64,000 nt of DNA from Gammaproteobacteria bacterium 53_120_T64 (GTDB lineage: Bacteria; Pseudomonadota; Gammaproteobacteria; Pseudomonadales; Porticoccaceae): the NCBI GenBank assembly GCA_002162815.1, contig MAAT01000042.1:62001-126000 (forward strand), read 5' to 3'. The notes below the pieces were generated by a model. That model did not search any database. It worked only from the letters and a program-made list of their open reading frames with translations, and had not been told where the DNA came from. A program made the translations under genes and the position numbers. Of this stretch, positions 8,947-18,246 are shown piece by piece (the stretch's first letter is position 1; every line of letters begins with the position of its first letter).

Positions 8947-8998
8947 GGTAGAGCCAAACATTCGCGACGCGCTTTTTTACGCCACGAATGTTTCTACC
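8947..8998. other. Stem-loop between fliC and flaG
   Basis: Perfect 9-base arms AAACATTCG (8956-8964) and CGAATGTTT (8985-8993), extended by outer arms GGTAG (8947-8951) and CTACC (8994-8998) across a 4-base bulge. There is no T tract after the stem in either direction, so it is not a typical intrinsic terminator. It may be a processing or stability element that sets fliC mRNA above flaG mRNA, which is an inference. Confidence 0.6.
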
Positions 8999-9005
8999 GT
9001 TAAAC

Positions 9006-10880
9006 CTATTGTAGCAGTGACAACACACTCTGTGGCAGGGAGTTGGCCTGCGACAGAATGGAGACACCGGCCTGTTGAAGAATTTGCGACCGGGTCAAGG
9101 CTGCGGTTTCTGCGGCAAAGTCGGCGTCGAGAATCCGGCTACGTGCAGCGCTGAGGTTCTCAGAGGTAATCGCCAGGTTGGAAATGGTCGATTCAAAGCG
9201 ATTTTGCACCGCACCCAGGTCGGCTCGAATAGTCGATATCTGGCTCAACGAACCGTCAAGCACCGAGATGGCCGCATTGGCGCCCTCGACTGTGGAAATA
9301 TCTACAGTGCTGAGCTTGGTCAAGGCCGCAGAACTCGAGCCCAAACCACCAAAAGCCAGGTCGCTACCGCCGAGAGTAAAGCTCTCTGCCGCACTCAAGG
9401 TCAAGGTGCCACGATTCGTCACACCAGTACCATCGGCCGAGCTCTGACCGAGCACTGTTGTCGCGGCCGCGGTACCCGGATCCACACCGCCCGTTGAATA
9501 AGAAGCGGCGTTGACCGTGTAAACAATCGCACCCTCGGTACCATCACCAAATTTGTTTTGGGTGAGCGTCGTCGTATTGGTGGACGCTACTGCTGACAAT
9601 GTGGTATTACCCAAGCCGTTTTGTGTATTCACCGCAAGCGCTACAGCCGCAGCAGCGTCATTTTCCGTCTCTGAGTTACCAAGGAATACTGCGACGTTGG
9701 TACCGCTTGCAGTACCACCGTCGGTGACATATTCATAAGTCAGACCGTCGAGAGCAAAGTTATCACCTGCTACAATTTCTATCGCATTAGCACTCGTCAG
9801 ACCTGCAGTCTGGTACACGGTAGCCGCATTGAAGGTTATAACGCGGGTGTTATGCGTATCGGTAGGTTCAGTAGTGCTCGTCGATACATCGAGACCCACG
9901 GCGTTCAAAATCTTGGTGGCACCCGCTACCGATTCAGCCCCCGAGGTCAGCGCAATATTGCGGCCATCGGCCGCCGTTAAGGTCAAGGCACCAGTGGTGG
10001 CATCGGCCAGAGCGCTCACCCCCGTCTGATTGGTAATGGCGTTAATCGCCGTGGCCGCACTGCGGCCCTGAGTCACGGAGCTACCATCTTTGGCGATGGC
10101 TCCCACGGCAATGCCATTAATGAGCAAATCACCGTTGGCGAGGCCAACACCGGCGACCGGCGCGCCACCGGCCACTGTATTCGCCGCTGTGGCGGTGACG
10201 CCCGTGGTGCTGGTCTTAGAATTAATCGACACCGCTTTTGCGGCGGCGCTATCGGCCGTGAAGCCCGCCGAGGCTGTGGCTACCGAAACACCGACCTCTG
10301 TACCGTTGATGGTAAAGCTTGCACCATCAAAGGCGCTGCCGGTAACCGCCGAACCCGTGGTCTGATAGGCACCGAGAATATCGGTGGTGGCACCGGTAAT
10401 ACCAAAGGAAATGGTCTGATTGGCGTTGGCGCCGACCTGAAACTGAGCCGAAGAAAAGGTGCCATCGAGAATGTTCTGGCCGTTAAACTGAGTGGTTTGA
10501 CCCACCCGTCCAACCTCTGCCAGTAGCTGCTGTACTTCCGAGTTCAGGGCTTTTCGGTCAGAAGCGGAGTTGGTGGAGTTGGCCGACTGAATGGCCAGTT
10601 GACGAATACGTTGCAGGGAGTTACTGGACGCACCCAGGGCACCCTCAGCGGTCTGGGCCAATGAGATACCGTCGTTGGCGTTGCGCTGGGCCTGGTCGAG
10701 ACCCCGAATCTGGGTAGTAAAGCGCTCGGAAATGGCCAAACCCGCCGCATCGTCCTTGGCGCTGTTGATGCGCAAGCCCGAAGATAAGCGCTGCAGGGAG
10801 GTCGACAATTGGCTCTGCGAGGTGTTGAGGTTGCGCTGCGCTGTCAACGAGGCGATGTTACTGTTAATAATCTGTGGCAT
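9006..10880 (-). CDS. fliC: Flagellin FliC
   Basis: Filament subunit, exported and polymerised under the FliD cap. Conserved D0/D1 segments are intact: N-terminal residues 1-170 ([49 protein letters not shown]) and the C-terminal 90 residues ([20 protein letters not shown] ... VLSLLQ). The central 360 residues, about 175-530, are a variable Ala/Thr/Gly/Ser-rich outer domain. At 624 residues this flagellin is larger than P. aeruginosa FliC (about 390-490). Start ATG has GGGAG 7-8 bases upstream. A sigma-28 promoter lies 143-169 bases upstream. The many Ser/Thr residues of the outer domain are plausible targets for the modification genes next door. Confidence 0.97.
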   Translation of the reverse strand: MPQIINSNIASLTAQRNLNTSQSQLSTSLQRLSSGLRINSAKDDAAGLAISERFTTQIRGLDQAQRNANDGISLAQTAEGALGASSNSLQRIRQLAIQSANSTNSASDRKALNSEVQQLLAEVGRVGQTTQFNGQNILDGTFSSAQFQVGANANQTISFGITGATTDILGAYQTTGSAVTGSAFDGASFTINGTEVGVSVATASAGFTADSAAAKAVSINSKTSTTGVTATAANTVAGGAPVAGVGLANGDLLINGIAVGAIAKDGSSVTQGRSAATAINAITNQTGVSALADATTGALTLTAADGRNIALTSGAESVAGATKILNAVGLDVSTSTTEPTDTHNTRVITFNAATVYQTAGLTSANAIEIVAGDNFALDGLTYEYVTDGGTASGTNVAVFLGNSETENDAAAAVALAVNTQNGLGNTTLSAVASTNTTTLTQNKFGDGTEGAIVYTVNAASYSTGGVDPGTAAATTVLGQSSADGTGVTNRGTLTLSAAESFTLGGSDLAFGGLGSSSAALTKLSTVDISTVEGANAAISVLDGSLSQISTIRADLGAVQNRFESTISNLAITSENLSAARSRILDADFAAETAALTRSQILQQAGVSILSQANSLPQSVLSLLQ

Positions 10881-11234
10881 TTCTATGCTCCCGGTAAGCC
10901 TAGCGCTTACATTTAGCTAGTCGTTAGTGACTATTATTTGCCGTCTGTCTATTGATCTCGACATTGATAAAACGGCTAGTTCGGCGGCTATTTTTTGTAA
11001 ATAGGCAGCGCCTCCGAGTATGTTATCGGCCATAACCTTGAAAGCTTGAGGCGAAAAGGGAAAAGTTTTTCAAAAGCAGACAAAATGTGACCCCGTTCAA
11101 ACTTCCAGGCCGATTGCCTATCGGCAAGCCTATTCATTAATAGAAAAACCGGCCAGCCAAGAACCCACCCAAACCTAAGCAGCGAGAAGATATACTACGA
11201 CCCCAAACAGCTCTTCAACCAACAGGCTTATCTC
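10881..11234. other. fliC / glycosyltransferase divergent intergenic region
   Basis: These 354 bases separate two divergent genes and hold the sigma-28 promoter for fliC (11023-11049). A hairpin GCCGAT-TGCCT-ATCGGC lies at 11109-11125. A possible -10 box TATACT for the plus-strand gene lies near 11191, without a recognisable -35. No gene is apparent. Confidence 0.5.
11023..11049 (-). promoter_or_regulatory. Sigma-28 (FliA) promoter of fliC
   Basis: On the minus strand the -10 is a perfect GCCGATAA (11030-11023), and 15 bases upstream lies TCAA in place of TAAA (11049-11046). The spacing equals that of the flgM promoter in this window. It predicts a leader of about 130 bases. fliC is a class IV FliA-dependent gene in the FleQ-type hierarchy. 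Confidence 0.75.
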
Positions 11235-12974
11235 GTGGCGCGCAAAATCAAAAAAAAGAAGAAGAAAAAACCACCGCAGCAGGCCCCGCAAAGGCCTGCA
11301 AATATTGCTGGTGTAGCGCAGGCCATTGCACTGCAGCAAAAAGGGCATCTCGCGGCAGCCGAGGCGGCCTATCAAGCAATACTGCAGCGCGAACCTAACA
11401 ATGCCGCTGCCAATCATTTTCTTGGCATCCTCAAACAAGGCCAGGGTGAGCACCAAACGGCGCTGAGCCTGGTGGTAAAGTCGATTCAACTCAGCCCCAA
11501 TAACGCGGTTTTTTATTGTAATTACGCCAACTTGCTCCAAGCAGCCCAGCGCTTTGATGAGGCGGCAAGTCACTACCAGCGCGCCATTAAGCTTGCCCCC
11601 GACAAACCACAAACACACTATATGCTGGGCAATACCTTCAAAGCTCTTGAACAAACGGATAAGGCGCTAAAGGCCTACCGGCAAGCCCTTGCCCTTGAGC
11701 CCCAACACCTTGAGGCGCTTTGTAATATGGGCACCATTTATAAGGACAGGGATCAACTTACTGACGCCCTCAGTGCCTACGACAAGGGCTTGGCCATCAA
11801 CCCAGCGCATACGGCGCTGCTCAGTAATATCAGCCTGGTCTACCTGGCACAGAATGATGCCCCTCGCGCCCTGATAAGCTGCCAGAAAGCCCGCACTATC
11901 GACCCGACATCCGCAACTGTCACCTTTAACCTTGGCCTGATATTACGGGATTTAGTACGTATTGATGAGGCTATCGCTTGCTATAAACAGGCTATTCGTA
12001 TTCGCCCAGATTATATCGATGCCCATGGCGGGCTCTCCTCCGCACTGTTCATCAAGGGCAACCTAGAAGCCGGCTGGCGTGAATACGAGTGGGGGCTGGG
12101 CAAAAAGGATTATCGCCCCTCCAGCCGCCACCCCTACCCCCTGTGGGAGGGGGAATCCCTCGCCGATAAAACCCTGTTGGTGTGTGCTGAGCAAGGTATT
12201 GGCGACGAGGTAATGTTTGCCTCCTGCCTACCGGATTTACTCGCACAGGGGCCAAAAAAGGTGGTAGTAGAGTGTGACGTTCGCCTACAAGCCGTCTTGC
12301 GACGCTCTTTTAGCAAGATCAGCGTTATTCCCAGAAATAGCAATACGACTCACACGGCAGAAAAGCCAGCGCAGGCTATCGACTGCCAAATTGCCATTGG
12401 CAGCCTGCCAAAATTTTACCGCCCCAACCTCAAGGCCTTCCCGCAACAGCGAGGATATCTATTACCTGAACCCGCACTGCTGGCAAAATGGCAACAACGC
12501 TATGCCAAACTGGGTAGGGGTTTAAAGATCGGCATTTCTTGGCGCGGCGGTGTCGACAAGCTCGCCAAAACCACCCGATCTGTAGCACTGACACAGTGGT
12601 TACCGCTTTTTCAAGCCAAGGCACATTTTGTCAACCTTCAATACGGAGACTGCCACGAAGACATCGCCGCACTGGGTGAAAAGGCCGTTATTCATGACTG
12701 GGAGGATGCGGATCCACTGAAAGATGTTGACGATTTTATCGCACAAATTGCCGCTCTCGACCTGGTTATTTCCATTGATAATTCCACTGTCCACTTTGCC
12801 GGTGCCGTGGGCACATCCACCTGGGCATTACTACCCTTCGCAAGCAGCTGGCGCTGGTTTGGCGAAGAGGTCAACTCCCCCTGGTACCCCTCGCTTCGCT
12901 TGTTTCGCCAGCAACAGCGGGGTGACTGGTCACAAGTATTAAAAGATATAGGAACGGCACTGGCAAATTATTAA
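11235..12974 (+). CDS. TPR-glycosyltransferase, probable flagellin glycosyltransferase (FlmG-like)
   Basis: A 579-residue cytoplasmic protein starting at GTG, with a lysine-rich N terminus (KIKKKKKKKPP). Residues about 30-290 form successive tetratricopeptide repeats (for example AIALQQKGHLAAAEAAYQAI and ALEPQHLEALCNMGTIYKDR). The C-terminal half resembles a GT-B glycosyltransferase of the GT9/GT41-like kind (LLVCAEQGIGDEVMFASCLP, LKIGISWRGG, LDLVISIDNSTVHFAGAVG, WRWFGEEVNSPWYPSLRLFR). This TPR plus transferase layout is that of Caulobacter FlmG, which recognises flagellin through the TPR part. The position between fliC and flgL is where flagellin glycosylation islands sit in Pseudomonas. Which sugar is transferred cannot be told; no nonulosonate biosynthesis gene is in this window. 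Confidence 0.8.
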   Translation: MARKIKKKKKKKPPQQAPQRPANIAGVAQAIALQQKGHLAAAEAAYQAILQREPNNAAANHFLGILKQGQGEHQTALSLVVKSIQLSPNNAVFYCNYANLLQAAQRFDEAASHYQRAIKLAPDKPQTHYMLGNTFKALEQTDKALKAYRQALALEPQHLEALCNMGTIYKDRDQLTDALSAYDKGLAINPAHTALLSNISLVYLAQNDAPRALISCQKARTIDPTSATVTFNLGLILRDLVRIDEAIACYKQAIRIRPDYIDAHGGLSSALFIKGNLEAGWREYEWGLGKKDYRPSSRHPYPLWEGESLADKTLLVCAEQGIGDEVMFASCLPDLLAQGPKKVVVECDVRLQAVLRRSFSKISVIPRNSNTTHTAEKPAQAIDCQIAIGSLPKFYRPNLKAFPQQRGYLLPEPALLAKWQQRYAKLGRGLKIGISWRGGVDKLAKTTRSVALTQWLPLFQAKAHFVNLQYGDCHEDIAALGEKAVIHDWEDADPLKDVDDFIAQIAALDLVISIDNSTVHFAGAVGTSTWALLPFASSWRWFGEEVNSPWYPSLRLFRQQQRGDWSQVLKDIGTALANY

Positions 12975-13106
12975 CCACCTAAGAACCGCACCTCGCCCCG
13001 CACATTTAATTAACACGCCCCGTCAAAAGACGTTAAACTATTTCAAGCCCGCTTGAGCTTATAGCGGCTCATTGTGAAAACCCAGATATTGATGGCAGGA
13101 TAAAAA

Positions 13107-13859
13107 GTGAATATCGAAGATTTAAAAAACTTTGCCAAGGCAAACACCCCGGCAGTGAACATCATTACTCACGATGATTACTTTCGCCATGATGTTTTGT
13201 CGTCTATCGAAAGCACCGATGCTATCGGTATTGAGCTTGGCGTAGCGGGCGGGCACTATTCAAAAAGGATGACTGATAGCTGCAAATTCAAAAAGTTTTA
13301 TGGTGTAGACCTCTACGAAGACCACCACAATGTTATTGAATATAAAAATGCACTGAAACTAATAGGGTTAGATAAGAACTACGTACTTCTTCGGATGTCT
13401 TTTGATGAGGCTTGCGATCTCTTTGACGATAATTTCTTTGATTTTATCTATTTCGATGGCTACGCACATACCGGTGAAGAAGGCGGAAAAACCTTTTCCG
13501 ACTGGTATAAAAAACTAAAAATTGGCGGTGTCTTTGCGGGTGACGATTACCACAATGATTGGCCCTTGGTAATATGGGGCGTGAATGACATGGTCTCACA
13601 ATTAAATTGCGATTTACACGTAACCGGAAAAACTGAAACAACGAACTTAAATCGTTATCCATCTTGGTTTTTCAAAAAAACAACTGACGATACTTTTTGC
13701 ACATCTTCGGAGCTACTTAAACTAGGTGGTGAAATTAGAAGACAAACAAGAAATGTATCAAAACACATTAATCTTTCACTTGATGATATCGCCAAACTAC
13801 TAAAACAAGTAAAAGAAGAGCACCCATTAGCTGCTAACGAGCTCAAGAAACTTCTTTAG
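13107..13859 (+). CDS. Class I SAM-dependent methyltransferase, possible flagellin or glycan modifier
   Basis: A 250-residue protein with a GTG start preceded by AGGA 7 bases away. It has a Methyltransf_24-like Rossmann core: IGIELGVAGGHYSKRM as the glycine-rich SAM loop (about residues 37-52), an acidic residue ending the second strand (FYGVDLYED), and FFDFIYFDGYAHTGEEGGKTF with a following GGVFAGDD. Substrate unknown. Position in the fliC-flgL gap suggests methylation of the flagellin glycan or of lysines. Base composition is clearly more AT-rich than its neighbours, suggesting separate acquisition. Confidence 0.75.
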   Translation: MNIEDLKNFAKANTPAVNIITHDDYFRHDVLSSIESTDAIGIELGVAGGHYSKRMTDSCKFKKFYGVDLYEDHHNVIEYKNALKLIGLDKNYVLLRMSFDEACDLFDDNFFDFIYFDGYAHTGEEGGKTFSDWYKKLKIGGVFAGDDYHNDWPLVIWGVNDMVSQLNCDLHVTGKTETTNLNRYPSWFFKKTTDDTFCTSSELLKLGGEIRRQTRNVSKHINLSLDDIAKLLKQVKEEHPLAANELKKLL

Positions 13860-13923
13860 CAAGGCCCACAAGAGTGCCCATTTTATGGGTGAAGCCTCTG
13901 TAAACTCAGGAAATAACAGGCAC

Positions 13924-14010
13924 CAAGATGGCGCTGGTTTGGCGAAGAAGTCAACTCGCTCTGACACCCATCGACACGCTTGTTCCGCCAATAACTACCT
14001 GGACGATCAG
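13924..14010 (+). pseudogene. Relic of a second TPR-glycosyltransferase gene (3' end)
   Basis: Bases from 13929 align with the end of the intact glycosyltransferase gene from 12849: 55 of the first 67 bases are identical by eye, including the first 20. In the homologous frame the relic reads WRWFGEEVNSL, stop, HPSTRLFRQ, stop, matching WRWFGEEVNSPWYPSLRLFRQ of the intact gene with two stop codons. Nothing upstream of 13924 aligns. An overlapping 60-codon frame (13885-14067) is in another phase and is not a gene. Confidence 0.8.
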
Positions 14011-14063
14011 AGGGCCTTCATAATTCACTGTCCGCAGCCTAAACCAAGCAATAAACAGCGGGC

Positions 14064-15269
14064 CTAGCGAATAAAATCAAACAGCGACAAACCCTGTACC
14101 TTAATAAAAACCTGCTGGGCCGCCTCTAAGGCAAAGGACTGAAAGTTGAGCTGACTGATGGCCTCGGCGAAATCGAGATCCTCGGTGTCCGAGAGCGCGC
14201 CCTGCATGCGCAGGCGAAAATTCTCGTTATTCTCAATCTGACTGTCGAGGTTATTGAGGCGCGAGCCAATATTGGAGTGCACACGTAAAAAGTTGCCCAG
14301 CGCACGATCAATATTCTCCAAGCCCTCCGCCATGTCATTGTGCAGCCGGGCATTGGCATCGGGGCTGGTTGATTGCGCCTGTAGTGCGGCGGCGATGGTA
14401 TCGAGGGTGGTAAAGACATCCTGGTTGACCGAGGGCTTGACCGTAAAACTGTCACCATTTTGCGGTGAGCCATCCACCGCCAGAGACACGCCGTTAAAGC
14501 TAATACCCTCGCGTGGCGCATAGGTGCCGGCGGCCACCACGCCACTGACCGCACCCACCACCTGATAGGTCACCGGATCGGTGGGCAGAGCCTGGGTAAA
14601 AGTCAGGGTGTAATCGTCCTTGACGAAGGTACCGCTCTGCGAGGCCGAACTAATCACCCCCGAACCGGTATTGGCCACGGTATTGTCCACGGTGAAGGTG
14701 CCATTGCCGGTTTTAATCAGCTGAAAGACATCGACCCCGGAGTCACTGACCGGAATCAGCGATGACGGCCCGACCTGAATACGGCGCTGGCCCTGGTCAC
14801 CGTTGTAAACCACACTGCCCCCGGAGCGGGTAAAGGGCTGGGTGGCGATTTGAAAGCCGGCGAACAGAAAGTCACCACTGGCATTGCGGGTATTGGCTAT
14901 CGCCTGCAGCTCGTCAATGCGCGCGCTGACCTCGTTGCCAAGACTTTGCCGGGTGCTGGTGGTCTGGCTGTCGTTATTGGCCTGTAGCATCAGCTCGCGT
15001 ACGCGCTGCAGGACGTTTTCAGCGGCCTTTAGCGAGCCCTCCTCCAGCGCCAGCTCGGTGCGGGCGAAGGCACCGTTTTCCAGGTATTGATCAGCGGTGG
15101 CAATTTGCTCCTTAATATCAATCACCCGCACCGCACCGGAGGGGTCGTCGGCCGGGGTGAGAATACTTTTACCACTGGCGATTTCCAGTTGGGTGCGCGC
15201 TAGCCCCTCCTGCTGGGCGAGCACCGCGCCAATGCCCTGGCGAAAAATCTGTGAGGTTGAAAGACTCAT
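14064..15269 (-). CDS. flgL: Flagellar hook-filament junction protein FlgL (HAP3)
   Basis: Junction protein between FlgK and the first flagellins. The N-terminal helix (MSLSTSQIFRQGIGAVLAQQ ... RTQLEIASGKSILTPADDPSGAVR) and C-terminal helix (EAISQLNFQSFALEAAQQVFIKVQGLSLFDFI) are the conserved flagellin-like ends of FlgL. Length 401 is within the family range. It lies last in the flgF...L series, 24 bases after flgK. Confidence 0.95.
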   Translation of the reverse strand: MSLSTSQIFRQGIGAVLAQQEGLARTQLEIASGKSILTPADDPSGAVRVIDIKEQIATADQYLENGAFARTELALEEGSLKAAENVLQRVRELMLQANNDSQTTSTRQSLGNEVSARIDELQAIANTRNASGDFLFAGFQIATQPFTRSGGSVVYNGDQGQRRIQVGPSSLIPVSDSGVDVFQLIKTGNGTFTVDNTVANTGSGVISSASQSGTFVKDDYTLTFTQALPTDPVTYQVVGAVSGVVAAGTYAPREGISFNGVSLAVDGSPQNGDSFTVKPSVNQDVFTTLDTIAAALQAQSTSPDANARLHNDMAEGLENIDRALGNFLRVHSNIGSRLNNLDSQIENNENFRLRMQGALSDTEDLDFAEAISQLNFQSFALEAAQQVFIKVQGLSLFDFIR

Positions 15270-15293
15270 AATATACTCGCTATAGCTGTCCGC

Positions 15294-17216
15294 TTAACGT
15301 CGCGTCGCGCCAAGCAAGGTCTGGAAAAGGGTATCGGTAATCGCCACCAGCTGGGCCGCCGCCTGGTAGGCCTGCTGTAAGCGCACTAACTCCGCGGCCT
15401 CCTGCTCAAGGTTGACGCCGGAGACTTTCTCGCGGGCAGCAATGGCGTTTTCCATCAAGCTGTCTTCAGCCTGTAAGTTGGCCTGGGCCTGGCGGGTGGC
15501 GACACCGACACCGCCGATCATGCCGCTGTAGGTTTCGCCAAAGGTCGCGGTACTGCCATCGAGCAAGCGCTGGGTTTGCATATCGCCCAGCAGTAAGGCG
15601 TTGCGGTTGTCGCCCGGGGCGCCGGTATTGGCCGACAGGGTAATGACATCTCCCGTATCGGGAATGCCACTGAGGGTAAAGCTGAGGCCACCAGAGGCGG
15701 CAAAGGTGAAGGTCTTGCCACCACTCTCCGTCGCCGGGTCAAAGGCGATGGTGCCACCTGGGCCGCCCACCACGTCGAAACCCGGCACCCCCGCGCCCAG
15801 GGCGTCGGGGTTGAAGGTAAGGGAAATGTTGCCCGCCAAGGGCAGACCGGTGGTGCTGCTAACGGCCACCTCAGCCACTTCGCCAGAGCCCGAGTTGCTA
15901 AATGCCAGCGAGGAAACCACCGGTGCACCGGCGGCAAAGCGTTCGGCGGCACCGAGTTCCAGGCCAAAGCTACCCGCCGTGCCATACACCGGGCGCAGCA
16001 GAAAAGTATCGCCAGCGGCGGGTGCACCACCGGCAATCGTCACGCTAATACCATCCTGTGAAAAAGGCCCGGCCCCGCCGCTAAAGGCGCCATCGCTGGT
16101 GCGGGTCAGGCCCCACTGAGCACCGTCGTAGACCAACAAGTAATCCGTGGCCTCGAGATCGGCGACATTGTCGACGGTGAGACTCACCGTCGCCGCGCCG
16201 GTATTCTGGCTGGAGGCAATGGAGGTCGGGCCCAGGGGGGTAAAGAAATTGCCCCCCAACTGGCCATTCAAATCAATACCGAGCTGGTGCTGGGCATTGA
16301 CCAGATCACTCATGCCCACCGCCAGACGCCCCAGCTCGGCCCGCGCCGGATCCAGTATGCGAGCACGGAAGTCGAGGGCACCCTGCAACTCGCCGCCACT
16401 GATTTGATCGGATATCACCGCCACCGCACCCCCGGCCTGAGCCACACCGACCTCAAGACGATTCGGGTAGACCGTGTTGTTGGTGACCACTAACTGCTGA
16501 GACGTGCCACCAATCACCAGGGGCTGACCCTTGCCAACAAAGACATTGATGGCGCCATCGGTCTGCTCAAGCGCGCTAATACCAATGATTTCCGATAGCT
16601 GCATCAACAGGGCATCGCGCTGGTCGAGCAGGTCATTAGGCTGCCCCCCCGTACCTAGGGCCAGGGTAATATCGCCATTGAGCTCGGCAATATTACTTAC
16701 CAAGCCGTTAACATCGCCAACCGACGCGGAAATGCGGTTGTTCACGTCGCGCTCAAAACCCGAGAGGCTGTCATCGAGCTGATTAAAACGGTCGGTGAGA
16801 ATTTGTGCGTCGGAAAGCAGGATTTGGCGCGCCGAAATACTGCTGGGGTCACTACCCACCGCCTGAATGGAAGAAAAGAAACCTTGAATCGCTGGCGATA
16901 GGCCGTTGTCGCTATCACCCAGTAGGTTGTCGAGGCTGGCCGACATCTCCTCCAGCGTGGTCGCCAGGCCCAGCTTGCTGGAGCGCGTCTGTAACTCCTG
17001 CACCACGAAGCTATCGTAGGCGCGCCGAACAGTACCCACCTCGACGCCGCTGCCAAGAAATTGCCCACCGGTACGCTGCGCGGGCAGGGTTTGAAAGTCG
17101 GCAACCTGGCGACTATAGCCCTCGGTATTGACGTTGGCGATATTGTGCCCGGTGGTGCTCAGGGCCTGTTGAATCGCGCCAAGGCCGGAAGTCGCGATAC
17201 CTAATAAGTCGGCCAT
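15294..17216 (-). CDS. flgK: Flagellar hook-associated protein FlgK (HAP1)
   Basis: First hook-filament junction protein. The N terminus has the FlgBB rod-type signature (MADLLGIATSGLGAIQQALSTTGHNIANVNTEGYSRQ) and the C terminus the matching conserved helix (SGVNLEQEAAELVRLQQAYQAAAQLVAITDTLFQTLL). With 640 residues it has usual length. It begins 4 bases after flgJ. Confidence 0.96.
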   Translation of the reverse strand: MADLLGIATSGLGAIQQALSTTGHNIANVNTEGYSRQVADFQTLPAQRTGGQFLGSGVEVGTVRRAYDSFVVQELQTRSSKLGLATTLEEMSASLDNLLGDSDNGLSPAIQGFFSSIQAVGSDPSSISARQILLSDAQILTDRFNQLDDSLSGFERDVNNRISASVGDVNGLVSNIAELNGDITLALGTGGQPNDLLDQRDALLMQLSEIIGISALEQTDGAINVFVGKGQPLVIGGTSQQLVVTNNTVYPNRLEVGVAQAGGAVAVISDQISGGELQGALDFRARILDPARAELGRLAVGMSDLVNAQHQLGIDLNGQLGGNFFTPLGPTSIASSQNTGAATVSLTVDNVADLEATDYLLVYDGAQWGLTRTSDGAFSGGAGPFSQDGISVTIAGGAPAAGDTFLLRPVYGTAGSFGLELGAAERFAAGAPVVSSLAFSNSGSGEVAEVAVSSTTGLPLAGNISLTFNPDALGAGVPGFDVVGGPGGTIAFDPATESGGKTFTFAASGGLSFTLSGIPDTGDVITLSANTGAPGDNRNALLLGDMQTQRLLDGSTATFGETYSGMIGGVGVATRQAQANLQAEDSLMENAIAAREKVSGVNLEQEAAELVRLQQAYQAAAQLVAITDTLFQTLLGATRR

Positions 17217-17220
17217 GGCT

Positions 17221-18240
17221 CTAGCTCCTGTCGTCCCTAGCGCTCAAACCCGCCGCCAGCTCTAGCGCTGAAGCGCCGTCGAGGCGGTCTTTAAGAGCGA
17301 GTATTTTTTGCGCGTAAGCTGGGTCGGTGGCATAGCCGGCACTTTGTAAGCCGCGGACAAAAGCCTTGTCGTCGCTGGCCTGTAGGGCCGCGCTATAGCG
17401 CGGCTGCTCCCTTAGGAAAGCCACATAGTCGTCAAAGGATTGCTCAATTGAGGTATAGGCGCGAAACTCGGCGCGCTCGCGCTGGGCGATACCGTCGCGG
17501 TACTCGAGGGTCGCGGTACTAGCTTTGTCGCCCTGCCACGCGGCATTGGCCTTAATGCCAAACAAATTGAAGCTACTACCGCCCTCATTGCGGGGCATGA
17601 CTTTTTGCCCCCAGCCGGTTTCCAGCGCGGCCTGGGCGATCAGTAGGTTTTCGCTGACGCCGAGTGTTGCCGCTGCGCGTCGGGCGTGGGGGCGCAGTGC
17701 ATCGGCAAAGGCCTCGGGGCTAGTGGGCTGCCACTGGGTTGGCGCTGGCGCTCGGTCGAGTTGGGCACTGGCGTCACGCATTCTCTGCGCGGCCTGCTGT
17801 TGATGGAGGGCCGCTAGGCCCGGGGCGGTAAAGGGCGAGCGCCGTGGCATTTTCAGTGCCGTTTCTGGCCCGGTACCCAGTACTGCGTCGACCCTGGCGC
17901 CGGGCTTTTCAGTGGGCTTGCCACCACCGAGCTGACGCTCGATCACCTCGGCCAAACCAATGCCTTTGCCGTTGGCAATATTCAGGGATAGCTGCTGGTC
18001 AAACATGCCCTCGTAAAAGTCCATTTGCTCACTTTCAAACAAACCGCCCTCGGGCACGGTATCGCGCATCGCCTTCAGCATCATCTGTACAAACACCGAC
18101 TCGAACTGCTTAGCCGCACCCGACAGGGCCTCACTGTCGCCATCGCGAGCCTGGGCGCGCATCTGCTCAAAGCCCGAAAAGCTGTGGTAGACCTGCTGGG
18201 CGGAAGCCTGGGAATTTACAAAAGCTTGCGTTGTCATCAT
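17221..18240 (-). CDS. flgJ: Flagellar rod cap and peptidoglycan hydrolase FlgJ
   Basis: Bifunctional periplasmic rod scaffold and muramidase. Residues about 35-110 form the rod-binding cap domain (AKQFESVFVQMMLKAMRDTV ... GMFDQQLSLNIANGKGIGLAEVI). Residues about 185-325 form a glucosaminidase-family domain (LGVSENLLIAQAALETGWGQ with the presumed catalytic Glu, and FRAYTSIEQSFDDYVAFLRE). The proline/alanine-rich linker separates them. The two-domain layout is typical of gammaproteobacteria. It starts 6 bases after flgI. Confidence 0.95.
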   Translation of the reverse strand: MMTTQAFVNSQASAQQVYHSFSGFEQMRAQARDGDSEALSGAAKQFESVFVQMMLKAMRDTVPEGGLFESEQMDFYEGMFDQQLSLNIANGKGIGLAEVIERQLGGGKPTEKPGARVDAVLGTGPETALKMPRRSPFTAPGLAALHQQQAAQRMRDASAQLDRAPAPTQWQPTSPEAFADALRPHARRAAATLGVSENLLIAQAALETGWGQKVMPRNEGGSSFNLFGIKANAAWQGDKASTATLEYRDGIAQRERAEFRAYTSIEQSFDDYVAFLREQPRYSAALQASDDKAFVRGLQSAGYATDPAYAQKILALKDRLDGASALELAAGLSARDDRS

Positions 18241-18246
18241 CGGCCC

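Noticed and set aside
13885-14067. A 60-codon plus-strand open frame before flgL
   Set aside because: It is out of phase with the homologous frame of the TPR-glycosyltransferase relic and has no independent support.
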